From Rhabdornis inornatus (Eukaryota; Chordata; Aves; Passeriformes; Rhabdornithidae), in contig VWZS01000188.1 of the NCBI GenBank assembly GCA_013397075.1, forward strand, positions 24,174-88,173: DNA of 64,000 bases. The letters run 5' to 3'. Below are positions 13,331 through 23,972 of the stretch, piece by piece; position 1 is the stretch's first letter, and every line of letters begins with the position of its first letter. The position numbers and the translations under genes are program-made. A model generated the notes under the pieces. It saw only the letters and a program-made list of their open reading frames with translations. It did no database searches and was not told the DNA's origin.

Positions 13331-14222
13331 CATCTGTGTGGATGCTGGTGAGAGCCAGGGAAAACAGCAATTTGAGTTCTCCCAAACTACTCAAAGGAAA
13401 ACAGAAGGGAAAGAATTAATAACAAAGTTTAGCACCTAGTGTTGTGGACAAAAAGCATGCGTGAGGAACATAATGTTTTGGTAAGAGCATTTTTACAAGA
13501 AGTGTTGCCTTCCTTGGACCAATGAGCTTTTTCTATCCTTGGTTCAGCAACCAGTCTATAAAAATGTGTCTACTCCTACAATAAATTGCTTCTTCTACTT
13601 TCTGGATGAAGCCTGTGTTGCTGTATGTTTTCACCGCTCCCTAGCCTTACAGCGACACATCTGGATTCTCCCTTTGGCTCTTCAAGTGAGAGAGTATTTG
13701 ATTGTCATTGCACTATTCTGTCTCCTGTAATTCAGGAATTTTGCTGTCCGCCTAATGCTTGGGACTGCTGACAGTCTAACCCTCTCCATGTATTTTATAT
13801 CCTGTTTTTTTCAATTCTACTATAATCTAAAATCATTGGGATATGCAATGCAGGACCAGAAACACCTCAGGTGTTCTATTAATATTCATTTGCTTGTTTA
13901 TTTTAGTTCTATTGTTACAAACTCTGAAAGAAACAGTGAAGACATTGTACATAAACAGGCATAAATGCAATGGCAGCCATTCCTTGTCCAATTTACTTGT
14001 TTGATCATTTCTTTCAAGTACGGAGAAAGAGTAGGGGCACTACAGAAAAAATCTGGTGGCCTTTAAACAAGTTTTCAATTTCCAGGTCTAATCTTATCTG
14101 GAATGAAAAAGAGAAAGCAAAGAGCCATTGCAATAGCTAGATGAGCTGGAAATGGAGGATTTAATAAAATAAGAGTGGTAATGTTTCCTGGCCTGTGTTA
14201 CATGCAATTTTAATAAAGTCCA
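13331..14222. other. Unique AT-rich DNA
   Basis: No gene or repeat is recognised. Open frames are under 85 codons and have no domain. Confidence 0.6.
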
Positions 14223-14656
14223 TGTTGTGGAGAGCCCAAGACTGTGGCACAGTGTGGACAGAGACACCTAGGGAGCTGCAAAATTACAGCTCGAGAATCT
14301 TTTCTCTCAAGCCTGAATCCTTCTTGCTTCCCAGGCTGATAAGCTGATATTAGCTGCAGACAGAAAGGAAATTTCCCAAGGTGATAAATGGTCAAAAACA
14401 ACTTAGAATCTGGTGAAAAACAGAGCGCTAGTCATAATAAAGATTAACACCTGTTGTTTTTCCCATGGGATACATCCTGAGGCCTGGTCTCCTGGATGTT
14501 TATCCCAATTAGCCAATGAGCTACTGTCCTGTTCTAGTCTCTCGTAACATGCTTTAAATACAAGCTCTCTGCTCAATAAAGTTGGCCTTTTTTCCCTAAA
14601 AAGGTCCATGTGTGTTGTTGCTCTTTTTCCCTCTCTCTAGGACCGAAACCACAGCA
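14223..14656 (+). mobile_element. Probable solo LTR of an endogenous retrovirus
   Basis: The block has LTR architecture on the plus strand: a CCAAT box (14513-14517), a TATA-like TTTAAATA (14553-14560) about 40 bases on, and an AATAAA signal (14575-14580). The proposed ends form an imperfect inverted repeat, TGTTGTGG at the left and CCACAGCA at the right (7 of 8 paired). I found no target-site duplication, and no primer-binding site follows. The internal signals are stronger evidence than the exact ends. It could be a diverged solo LTR or a truncated copy. Confidence 0.5.
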
Positions 14657-15182
14657 CAGCATGAGTTTCAGGGTATCTAAGTTATCCAAGCCAGACAAGA
14701 CAGTAGAACTGATTACTAACCCTGCTAAAAGCTCTTTACATTCCACATGGTAGCTGGAAGGGGACATAATTACATTTGTGTGTATTGTAAAGCCTCTCTC
14801 TTTTTCTGAGGACACTTGCAATGTATTTATGTTTTCATGGAACATAAAGTCCCACCAATATTTCACACAAGTGAAAGGACAGTACAAGAAAAGAAATGCC
14901 AGACATTTAAAGAACATTCTCTTTGTATAATCAACTGTGTGCCCACATTTCTGCATGCAGCTACAGCTTTGTTTGACAGCAGAAACTTCGGCTGCTGCCT
15001 TTTCTTTGGAAATTTTACCGCTTATGGAAAAAACCCAGAATGCTGCAAAACCAAAATGGGCCTTCCCCATTAAAGACCATGTTTCACTGGAGAACAAAAT
15101 ATTGTTCCAACTCCTTCAACATAATTGTTCAACTTTCTATTTATGGGTTTATTTCTATTTATAGAAATTTATTTCTATTTCA
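14657..15182. other. Unique DNA
   Basis: No gene is recognised. The open frame at 14573-15097 (minus, 174 codons) overlaps the LTR-like block and has no recognisable domain. Confidence 0.5.
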
Positions 15183-15690
15183 CCTGCAGAGCTGCCCCAG
15201 CCCTGGGCCAGCACAGCAAGGAGCTGGAGCTGCTGGAGAGAGCCCAGAGGAGGCTCCAGGATGAGCAGAGGATGGAGCAGCTCTGCTGGGAGGAAAGGCT
15301 GGCACAGCTGGCATTGTTCACCTGGAGAGGAGAAGCTTTGGGGTGAGCTCAGCGTGGCCTTGCAGGGCCTGAAGGAGCTGCAGGAAAGATGGAGAGAGAC
15401 AATTGGCAAGGGCTGGAGGGACAGCACACAGGGAATGGCTCCCAGTGCCAGAGGGCAGGGCTGGATGGGATCTTGGGAATTAGGAATTGTTCCCTGGCAG
15501 GGTGGGCAGGCCCTGGCACAGGTGCCCAGAGCAGCTGGGCCTGCCCCTGGATCCCTGGCAGTGCCCAAGGCCAGGTTGGGCACTGGGGCTTGGAGCAGCC
15601 TGGCACAGTGGGAGGTGTCCCTGCTCATGGCAGGGGGTGAAATTAAATGATCTTTAAGGTTCTCTCCTGCCCAAACTTCTCTGTGATAAC
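15183..15690 (+). repeat. CR1-derived element, young, with a defined 5' end
   Basis: The copy starts at CCTGCAGAGCTGCCCCAG and ends near 15690 with a recognisable but diverged CR1 terminus ('ctttaaggttctctcctgcc'). Its first 300 or so bases are almost identical to the minus-strand copy ending at 21261, with about one mismatch by eye, and very close to the one ending at 43188. All three share the same first base. The 3' half, from 'cacagggaatggctcccagt' on, is shared with the copies at 26.3 and 57.5 kb, whose upstream parts are different. The minus-strand frame of 247 codons across it is not a gene. Confidence 0.93.
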
Positions 15691-15829
15691 TCTGATGTAT
15701 ATTTTGGGTAGGCAAAGAATGCTTCTGTTTCACTGAAGGTGAAAATGCAGTTGAAGTAAAATTCCAGAACAGTTCAAGTTGAAAGGGAGCTCTGAATATT
15801 GCTTGGGTCAAACTCTGGTGCTCAGAGCA

Positions 15830-16155
15830 TTGTTCAGGGCTGAATGCCTCTTTTGCATCTGAATGTGTCTTTAGGATCTTTAAAGATGGAGATTCCACAG
15901 CCCTCTGGGAAACCCTTCCAAGGTTTGACCATCCCTGCAGTAAAATAGTTTTTCTTCATTTAGGTGGAATTTCCTTACTTTCTGTTTGTGTCCATGGCCT
16001 GCTGTCCTGTCACTGTCCATCACCAAGGATAGTTTGGTTCCATCCTAGCCTTACTTGATATTTTTATGTCTTCATAACATTTTTTTACACCTGAGCCTTT
16101 TCTTTCCTGTGCTAAGCTCCTTCAGTTGGATGCAGTGTGACCTGGTTATCTTGAC
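15830..16155 (-). repeat. CR1 LINE internal/3' UTR fragment, older subfamily
   Basis: On the plus strand it contains 'aaagatggagattccacagc', 'aaacccttccaaggtttgac', 'ttcatttaggtggaatttcc' and 'ctgtcctgtcactgtccat'. This is the order expected for the reverse complement of the region upstream of a CR1 3' end. No terminal octamers are present, so the 3' end is missing or has been replaced. Confidence 0.8.
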
Positions 16156-17029
16156 AGAAAGGAAATGAAAACATGAGGAGTAAATTTTAAACCATAAGAA
16201 AAAAGTTTAAGTTGTTAATTTTTTTTATTTGTTCTACATCTGTTTAACATTTTCTACCCTTAGGGGTATATTTTAAAAAAAATTGTAATTTTTCAATCAA
16301 CATTCAGACAGGAAAATTGCCCTCTATTCTCTTGATAGGAGACTGTAAATAACAAATTATGGTATGTATATGTATTCAAATTTTTAATACTATGTAAAAA
16401 TCACTATTAAATTTCACCTCTACATTGCTTGATTTAGAAAATCAATATTCAGAATTGTTTATAGAAGCATCTATTGGCACACTGATTTCTCCCAAAACCT
16501 AAGTATTGGTCTATATTTACACAACTATATTAATTTCTAGTTTAAAGGAAATATTTTTCCCCTTTTCTTTTACCATGATTATCTCTAATATTATCTCGAA
16601 TTATTAGATTATCTCTAATAATTCCTTCCCCACATAGTTATAAATGCATTTCCTTTGGCTTACTTGTAACACTTCCTATATTTTCATTGGTTGGAAGGAC
16701 ACAAAACCAGAAACTCAATGTTATTTATCCTTTAAGCTGTTTTAGTTCACACCTTGGCTGATTTTGTCTTCCTAGACATTTTTCTTCATATATATTACTT
16801 TAAACATTGACATGAAATGGCTAGAAACATTCATTGCTACTAATGAACAAAGTTTATTATATATAGTACTGAAAAGAGTGCAGGAAAACAGGAGATTGCA
16901 TTATTGATTCTTCCTTTTGGCTGAAAAGCTGAAAATGTGGCCATTTCTGATGACAGAACCTCTGAGCTGGATACAAGAGTGAGCTGAAATACATCTGTGT
17001 AGTGGGTTTGATTTACCAATTTCAACATA
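16156..17029. other. Unique AT-rich DNA
   Basis: No gene or repeat is recognised. Poly(A/T) runs are common, and the longest open frames are about 60 codons. Confidence 0.6.
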
Positions 17030-18420
17030 CTTATTTCCTACTGTGAGATAGGATTAGGAGCAAAAGCAAGGTGGGCTTAAAACTTAAAGGGTGTAAAGAA
17101 AAACCTTTATTAACAACCTAAAAAAATAACAACCTAAAAGAACAATAGGATTCAGAATAAAACCTTCAGACTACCTCTCCTCCCCTCTCCCACACCCTCT
17201 TCTCCTTCTCAACAATGTACTGAAACACTTCAATCAGTTACCAACTTAAGAATAATCTTTTTCAGTTCACTCTTGGGAGAAGAGTCTCCCCTTTTCAGGC
17301 TATAGGGACTTCTCCACAAGAGAAAAAGCAGTTTTCTCATGGCTTCACTCTTCATGAAGAGCAGCCGGGTGGGAATCTGCAGTTGTGTAACTCCTCCCAT
17401 CTTCACAGCCTTCCCAGAGCTGTGCTTATAGGCCATGTCAAACTCATGGGATATTACTTTTAAGGATGAACTGTTCAAAAGCAAAGGTTCTCTTCATCTC
17501 TCTCTCTGTCTCTCTCTGTTCATGTTTAATCTCCAGGACCAGAGATCCCCTTCTTCCCTTGGGGAAAAGGGTCTTCAGCATAGGTACCTTTGCTCATGAT
17601 CTACAAGTTGAACTCTTCCTCCCCCATGTCTTTTTCCACGGCTTATAGGAATCTTTAGTGTAGTACAGTCCATCCCTACAGCTTACAAAAGGATTTTCAG
17701 CCCAAAATCACGGTGTCTCCTCATTCTCCTTCCATCTGGACCCTGACTCCTGCTTCATTGACTTTGGTGTCCTCTCTCTGTTCTTTCTTTTTTCCTCTCA
17801 CTCAAGGGAGGATTGAAGGTCTGCAAATTTTATCTGAGCATTGAAAGAGTTAAGTGCTCACATGGGGAACGCAGTCTGTGGCCAGGTCATGCTGGAGCTG
17901 TGCCAGGATCTCAGGAGACTCAGGCCGTGCTGGGAGGGGCTGGCCCAGGGCAGAAATGGCAGCGGCTGCTCTGGAAAGGGGCAGAGGGGATGGCTGGGAC
18001 CTCAATCAGCCTCTGTGGCCCTCAGCTACAGCACCCACTGCCAATGGCCACCCCTCCTCCCTGCCGGGACATGCCAGCGTCCCAGACAGGGGCTCGGCCC
18101 TGCGTCCTGCCAGGCCCGCGGGCCTCTGGCATGGTGGAGCAGGCCCCGGGCATGCCAGCCCCTGTTACCTGCACTCCATTTCTGGGGTTTACTTGCTTCA
18201 AAATGTGAATTCATGGAGGCAGACCAAATCCTCTAATTGGTTTCCCAGGCTATCAACAACCAAACCAGCCTCCAGTTGGTCCCATCAAGTCACAGAGGAA
18301 GTTCTCAGGAGAAAACTTCCATGGATGCCCTCTTCTAAGTGCCAATTAATGCAAAACCAGCACAATCTCTCAGTCAGGGGTGAAATCCTAGCCCGCATGC
18401 AAATTAATTCATAGCTTGTT
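17030..18420 (-). mobile_element. Probable ERVL-type LTR sequence
   Basis: Read on the minus strand, the 17030-17125 part has a poly(A) signal inside 'gttaataaaggtttttcttt' followed by 'ccaccttgcttttgctccta' and 'cctatctcacag'. From memory this resembles the 3' part of passerine ERVL LTRs. Upstream of it (to the right on the plus strand) lie purine-rich and pyrimidine-rich stretches and a GC-rich segment at 17880-18170 that may be U3. The right-hand limit and target duplication were not found, so the extent is uncertain. The overlapping plus-strand frames of 131-186 codons at 17813-18414 fall in its GC-rich part and have no domain. Confidence 0.55.
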
Positions 18421-18508
18421 GCAGCATATTTTTAATGAAGATGTCTGGTGTTATCAGGGAGATCACTGTACTAATTTGCATTGACTTTTAGCAGACACCA
18501 ACAAGTGT

Positions 18509-18537
18509 CATCCCTAAGACATCCCTAAGACATCCCA
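18509..18537. repeat. Short tandem repeat, unit CATCCCTAAGA
   Basis: Two full 11-base units plus a partial third lie just upstream of a CR1 fragment. Confidence 0.8.
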
Positions 18538-18559
18538 AGCTCTTTCAAGGCAAAGATTT

Positions 18560-18795
18560 GTGCCAGAGAAGGTTTAGATTGTATATTAGTTGGGAAAAAA
18601 AAATCCCTGTGGGGAAGCCCTGGCACAGCTGCCCAGGGCAGGGGTGGAGTCCCCATCCCTGGAGGGATTGAAAGTCCCTGTGGATGTGTCACTGGGGGAA
18701 ATGGGTTAGTGCTGGCCTTGGCAGTGCTGGGGGCATGGTTGATCTTGATGACCTTAAGGATATTTTCCAACCTAAATTATTTAATTCTATGAAAG
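18560..18795 (+). repeat. CR1 LINE 3' fragment
   Basis: The order is 'ggtttagattgtatattagt', 'agctgcccagggcaggggtg', 'ggagtccccatccctggagg', 'gatgaccttaaggatatttt', then a terminal 'tccaacctaaattatttaat' and 'tctatgaaa'. This is the standard plus-strand CR1 3' end. It is of intermediate divergence, and its short A run near 18596 is a local expansion. Confidence 0.88.
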
Positions 18796-20094
18796 TAGGT
18801 ATGAAATCAGGTCAAGAAGAAGATGGCATTGCCATTCCCTTCCTTTTAGCCACTGCACTAATGAATGCAACCCCAAATACCCCATGTCTCCTCAAAAAGG
18901 AGATTACGTATTGCTTCTTCTTTGAATACAAGTTTCAACTTGATGTTTACAATTCCTAAAGAACTTCACCTACTTTTTAAAGACTAAGGTGCTGAAATTT
19001 AAATATATAGCTCATATCCCTGAGTCGAACAAGGTTGTCCCTTTTAAACTTCCTGCTGACAGAGGAACCTTTAATCCTTCTGACTGGGAAGTATCTTGGA
19101 AGATGAATCTTTTTTAATTTGGGGAATTCAAATTAAATTGCTACGGAGATAACAACAACGGCACTGCTTATGTAATTGTTTAGCCAGGAATCTCAGAGAG
19201 AAATATGTGCTGAATATTCCATCTCCAGAGTCTGACTTCTCATGAGACGAGGAATGCATTCTTCTGACTGCTGGCTCTAACTGATTTAAACTGGAAGCTA
19301 TGTTTCCAAAAGGACACTGTGAACATTCTTGAATCACACAGAGCAGATTTAGGAAAAAAGGCAAAAGTTGCAGTGCTACAAGTTACTGAAAGTTAGATCC
19401 CTTCTCATAAATGTTGCTTGCACTACTTCCCACCATAAAAAGGCTGAATGTGTCCTCCAGTATCAATCTTGCTAAAGCTTGTGCAATAATAGTCACGGCA
19501 CTAATAATGGTTCAATTTCTCTCACTTTTTTGTGTTGCTACAACTGCACAGCTTACAGAATTCATTAGTAATTATTCTGAAATAAAAATATGTATAGGCA
19601 TAATTTACACAGTCTTTAAGCTGTCATTTTATGCACTAACTTGTAAAATGAAATAAAAAGGGTAGAGATTACATTTACAGGTGATTTGTAAAATGGGGAA
19701 GATCTCTGATGAAATCCACTTTGAATAATTGTAGTCTTGCATCTGTTAGGAAGGTGGATTTGGAATGAGATCCCGAGTAGTGAATTATTCTGTACACCTG
19801 GGCTTCAGTGCTACACAGATTGATGGCCTTTTAGCAAGTAGAACAATTTAGTGGCATAAGAAACAGTGCATCTTTGGAAAGAACTTAAATGTAATTGAAG
19901 TGACAAAATGGACTTTAGTGGGAGACCAGCAGCTCTGCCCATGCAGAGGAGAGAAACAGGAATGCAGCAGTGCCTCAGCTACAGGTGGGAATTCTGCCCT
20001 TCTGGAGGGCAGGATGGGGCTGCTTGAAATGAATCCTCATTGGGTTGGAATGTTTTGCATGTACCATTATTAGGTACTTAATTCAATACAGCCT
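18796..20094. other. Unique DNA
   Basis: No gene or repeat is recognised. Open frames are under 85 codons. Confidence 0.55.
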
Positions 20095-20530
20095 CAGTGT
20101 TGTATTGCAGTGTTTGTTTTGTTGTTGCACTGTTCACGGTTTTATATTGCACTGTTATATTTATATATTGCACTGAGAAAATGGTTTGCTCTGTATCCCC
20201 CGGAGCTTGTGAAGTTGGTTCAGCTCTCCCTTAGCCTCTCCCCGTCGGCAGCGTCCCATTGGTTGCGGGTCTGTTCCTCCCCGTCCCTTTCCCTGAGTTT
20301 AAAAGTGCCCGCCATGTTTCCTCTCTCTCTTTTTCTCCTTTCGCCATGTGTGCGACAGAATAAACTGTGGATCAGCTTCCCACGGGAGAAAAGTGCCTTC
20401 TTTGGTTTTTTGCCTTTGTCTATGAGGATTTTCCCACCCCTCTCTGGTCCAGAGCTAGCCGGAGGACTGGAGAGGAAAAAGGGATTTACCTCACCTCAGG
20501 AGTTATTATATAAAGACACATATGTCCCAT
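20095..20530 (+). mobile_element. Probable LTR with CCAAT, TATA-like and poly(A) signals
   Basis: Promoter-like signals occur in LTR order on the plus strand: an inverted CCAAT box ATTGG (20258-20262), TTTAAAAG (20298-20305), a CCGCCATGTTT motif just downstream, and AATAAA (20359-20364). The local rise in GC and the pyrimidine-rich run at 20320-20345 also fit an LTR. I could not find matched terminal inverted repeats or a target duplication, so both limits are approximate. A 140-codon open frame starting at 20110 has low-complexity content and is not supported as a gene. Confidence 0.5.
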
Positions 20531-20749
20531 AACTGAGTAAATCCTGACCATGCTGGGTATTCATTGGGGGCAAAATAAGAAACTGAGTTATGTACTCAGT
20601 CTCTGTAAAAAACACAAACATAATCCCCCAGTCAAGGTTCTTCTGGGACTTTGTCTCTTCCACTTGAAAATGCGTCTATGATTTTGAGCTCCTTACCCTC
20701 TGTCATGATTATTAATTTATATGTGAATCTTCCCAGGGTAAGAACAATT
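20531..20749. other. Short unique spacer
   Basis: I see nothing here beyond the possible tail of the preceding LTR. Confidence 0.5.
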
Positions 20750-21261
20750 GAATCCCAGAATAGGTTGGGTTGGAAGGGATCTTAAAGCCCATCCAGGGTC
20801 ACTCCACCCCCTGCCATGGTAGGAACACCTTGCACTGCGCCAGGCTGCTCCAAGCCCCAATGTCCAACCTGGCCTTGGGCACTGCCAGGGATCCAGGGGC
20901 AGCCACAGCTGCTCTGGGCACCCTGTGCCAGGGTCTGCCCACCCTGCCAGGGAACAATTCCTAATTCCCAAGATCCCATCCAGCCCTGCCCTCTGGCACT
21001 GGGAGCCATTCCCTGTGTGCTGTCCCTCCAGCCCTTGCCAATTGTCTCTCTCCATCTTTCCTGCAGCTCCTTCAGGCCCTGCAAGGCCACACTGAGCTCA
21101 CCCCAAAGCTTCTCCTCTCCAGGTGAACAATGCCAGCTGTGCCAGCCTTTCCTCCCAGCAGAGCTGCTCCATCCTCTGCTCATCCTGGAGCCTCCTCTGG
21201 GCTCTCTCCAGCAGCTCCAGCTCCTTGCTGTGCTGGCCCAGGGCTGGGGCAGCTCTGCAGG
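20750..21261 (-). repeat. CR1-derived element, young, with a defined 5' end
   Basis: This minus-strand copy has its 3' end at the left ('cagaataggttgggttggaa', 'gatcttaaagcccatccagg') and its 5' end at the right, at the same CTGCAG start base as the copies at 15183 and 43188. With the copy at 15183-15690 it forms a near-identical inverted pair about 5 kb apart. Open frames of 64-171 codons on both strands lie within it and are artefacts. Confidence 0.93.
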
Positions 21262-21411
21262 TGCTCAGGGTCTCACCACAGCAATGTGGGTGCTGATTTC
21301 TGTGAGCTGCAGGAAACTCTTGCCAGTGTAGAAATGTGTACATGATTCTTAATCCAGGTATCTGTGTCCACACTCCCGTCCCTTTCAACCCTCCAAATTG
21401 AATTTTACAGC

Positions 21412-21500
21412 CTTACAATCACAGAATCATGGAATCATCAGGTCTGACTGTGCTAAGGTAGAGTTGAGATCACCTTCATCTAGACTGAAAAAAAAAGTTA
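21412..21500 (-). repeat. CR1 3' tail remnant
   Basis: The stretch 'acaatcacagaatcatgg' is a CR1-type 3' octamer tail in reverse orientation, followed by a short, poorly preserved 3' UTR. Only the extreme 3' end is recognisable. Confidence 0.6.
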
Positions 21501-23674
21501 ATCCTTTGTCACCGAGGGAAATTATGCCTTTCATCTGCCTCTGGGTTTATCTCCACACCTTTCTGTTGCTAGGTGTCTTTAAATAAGAGTTACTTTTCAA
21601 AATACATTCAGTTTACTCAAATCAAGTTTTCAAGTACCTGATTCAAAAATTTTGCTTGATACTTTGATACATGTTCATATATGTCTTATAAATATATGAG
21701 GAAATTGTAGCAGATAAAAAAGGGGTTAATTTGGTTGCAGGCACTCATTTAAATTATAGTCCCTAAAATAAAGGTAATAAAATTCTATTGTCACAGTAAT
21801 CTGATGGGGATGTAGAGGTGACAGTGATATATTTATTATCTCTGTTTAGGCCTTTGTGTCAAACCTCATGCATTGATTAGTTTTTAGACTGAATTGTTTG
21901 GCTTTATTTACCAGTTCTTCCAAGAGCTCCACTTGTACTATGCCACTCCTTTTGAACAGAAATATGAAGCAAAACCTGGAAGACTCAAAAAGCTGTGGTA
22001 GCAGATGGACTTATCAACATCCCTTTGCCTTTTTTCATTTGAACTCTGGCAACAACCATCTAAATTGAGGCTAATTAAACACAATATTTCCTCATAATTA
22101 TATGATCAAGATTTCTAGTGCCAGAGACTGTGCAGCTTTGTATGGTAATTTCTTGGTTAGGAGAGTAATTTATTCTCAAGGCTAATTGATGATGAACAGA
22201 TTATTAAAGTTGGATTGCATGACACTTTCTGCATTCTCTCTCAATTTGATTAAGATCAGAGTCATTCCAAGTAGGAGGAGGCAGTGCTATGAAAGGGTGG
22301 TGAACACTGCAGCCCTTTTCTTACACACTGATTGATAACTCTGAAGAAATTCCAGCAGTGACATAAACATTTTAGAGCGTGTCATAAAGACCTTCTGTGT
22401 GGAGAAGGAGCCGCGTGCTACAGCTCCATTAAGGTTATAGTTTCAAAAACAGTCATCAGAAATTAACTTCAATTATAAGTTCTAAATGTTTCAAAAGTAA
22501 AACTAATGGAAGTTACCATTTATATTCTTTAAGAAACTCTTTTAATATTTTCTGTGACTTGACCTTTATTTTATGACAAGATATCTGAAAAGTTGATTTG
22601 TATGAGTCACAGCCATAATTATTATACTGAATAAAAAAAAGTCAATGGATTTTCAGAGATAGTTTGTTAAAAAAATATGAATACTTTAGAAAATCTTTTT
22701 ATTTCACTATGTAAAATGTTTCTTATCAGGTCAGCCAGTCTTTATATTTTAAAATAAATTTTAAAAGAACTGTAGAATAAATTAATCATTGCTGAGTATT
22801 CAGCAAATGTATGCATCAAGCTGCAAATCCACATTTGTAATTATATAGATGTGTAGTGAAGATCTGTAATAACCAAATGAATTGAGCCCATTTACCTGAC
22901 TATGAAACACAGACACATCCATTGCTGTTAAAAAGTGATTAATTGGATTTCTGGCCAGCTGTAAAAAATGTTCCTGCATTATTTGAACCCTAAAGTGTGA
23001 ACCCTCTTGTTTGGTACCTCTGCATGGTGTAGAATTCCAGATGTTTGATGGATGAAAGAGCTCTGATAAAGAAACTTGGTATTATTTATGCTATGTCTCC
23101 TCTTGAGAGCTTAAGTTGGATTTTCAAAAGAACCTTTAAAAATAGTTATTTCTTCTCCCACTGAAAGCTTAAGGATTTTGTTCTTATTTACAGTAAATGA
23201 CTGCAAACTGTCCCTGAGAAGAAAGGAACATTAATTTATATGTGAATCTTACCTGCCTTATTTAAGCACCTTTAAAAAGCCAGCCAAATGCAAGCAACCT
23301 TCTTTACGCAAACAAAATTCCCATTAAAGAAGGCAAGGCTGCTGGAATAAATTGGTCTATTAATACAGATTCAGATTCTATCTCACTAGGTTTGTGATTT
23401 GTAAACTTTTAGCTCTTGCCTTTGAGGACTAAAGATCTTACTCTTCTCATTTCCTTCTCAATACGGTAAACAGCTGAGCTTATTTTTTGGTTCAGGTTCA
23501 AGCACAGAGAGTTCATTTACCAGCATGGTTCTTATTGTGGGTGTTTCCAGAAGCCCTTTATTTGGGGAAGTTGTTAGGAAAGTGCACAGAGCCCCTGCTG
23601 GGCAATGCACTGAATTTATGACGACCTATGTGGGGGGATAATTCTGAATTTACTTATTTCATTATCTGCTGTGA
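21501..23674. other. Unique AT-rich DNA
   Basis: There is no gene, repeat or RNA that I can recognise. Open frames are very short over the whole 2 kb, which argues against a sizeable exon. Confidence 0.65.
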
Positions 23675-23972
23675 AGAATCCTGGGCTGGGTGAGGCTGGA
23701 GGGGCCCCAGGGGCTGCTCTGGTGCCAGCTCCCTGCTCCAGCAGGGCCATCCCAGAGCACAGGGCACAGCAGTGTGTCCATGTGGCTCTGGAATATCCCC
23801 AGGGAGGAGACTGCACAGCCTCTCTGCACACTCTGCTCAGGGCTGGGCACTGCCCAGGGCAGAAGTTGTGCCTCCTGTGCAGGGGCAGTTCCTGGGCTCA
23901 GCCCCTGCCCGTGGCTCTGGTGCCATTGCTGGGCCTGGAGCAGAGCCTGGGCCCTGCTCGGAGCCCTTCCTG
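23675..23972 (-). repeat. CR1 LINE fragment, GC-rich, minus strand
   Basis: The plus strand shows 'ccctgctccagcagggccat', 'tggctctggaatatccccag', 'gaggagactgcacagcctct' and 'actgcccagggcagaag'. This is the reverse complement of the CR1 region upstream of the 3' end, seen in many avian CR1 subfamilies. The terminal octamers are not evident. Overlapping plus-strand frames (119 and 138 codons) are caused by its GC content. Confidence 0.75.

Noticed and set aside
15155..15898. 247-codon open frame on the minus strand
   Set aside because: It lies antisense across a CR1 copy, and equivalent frames recur at the other copies. The protein is Pro/Ser/Leu-rich from GC-rich repeat DNA.
17813..18414. Three overlapping plus-strand frames of 131-186 codons
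   Set aside because: They fall in the GC-rich part of an LTR-like block, have no domain and no agreement between frames.
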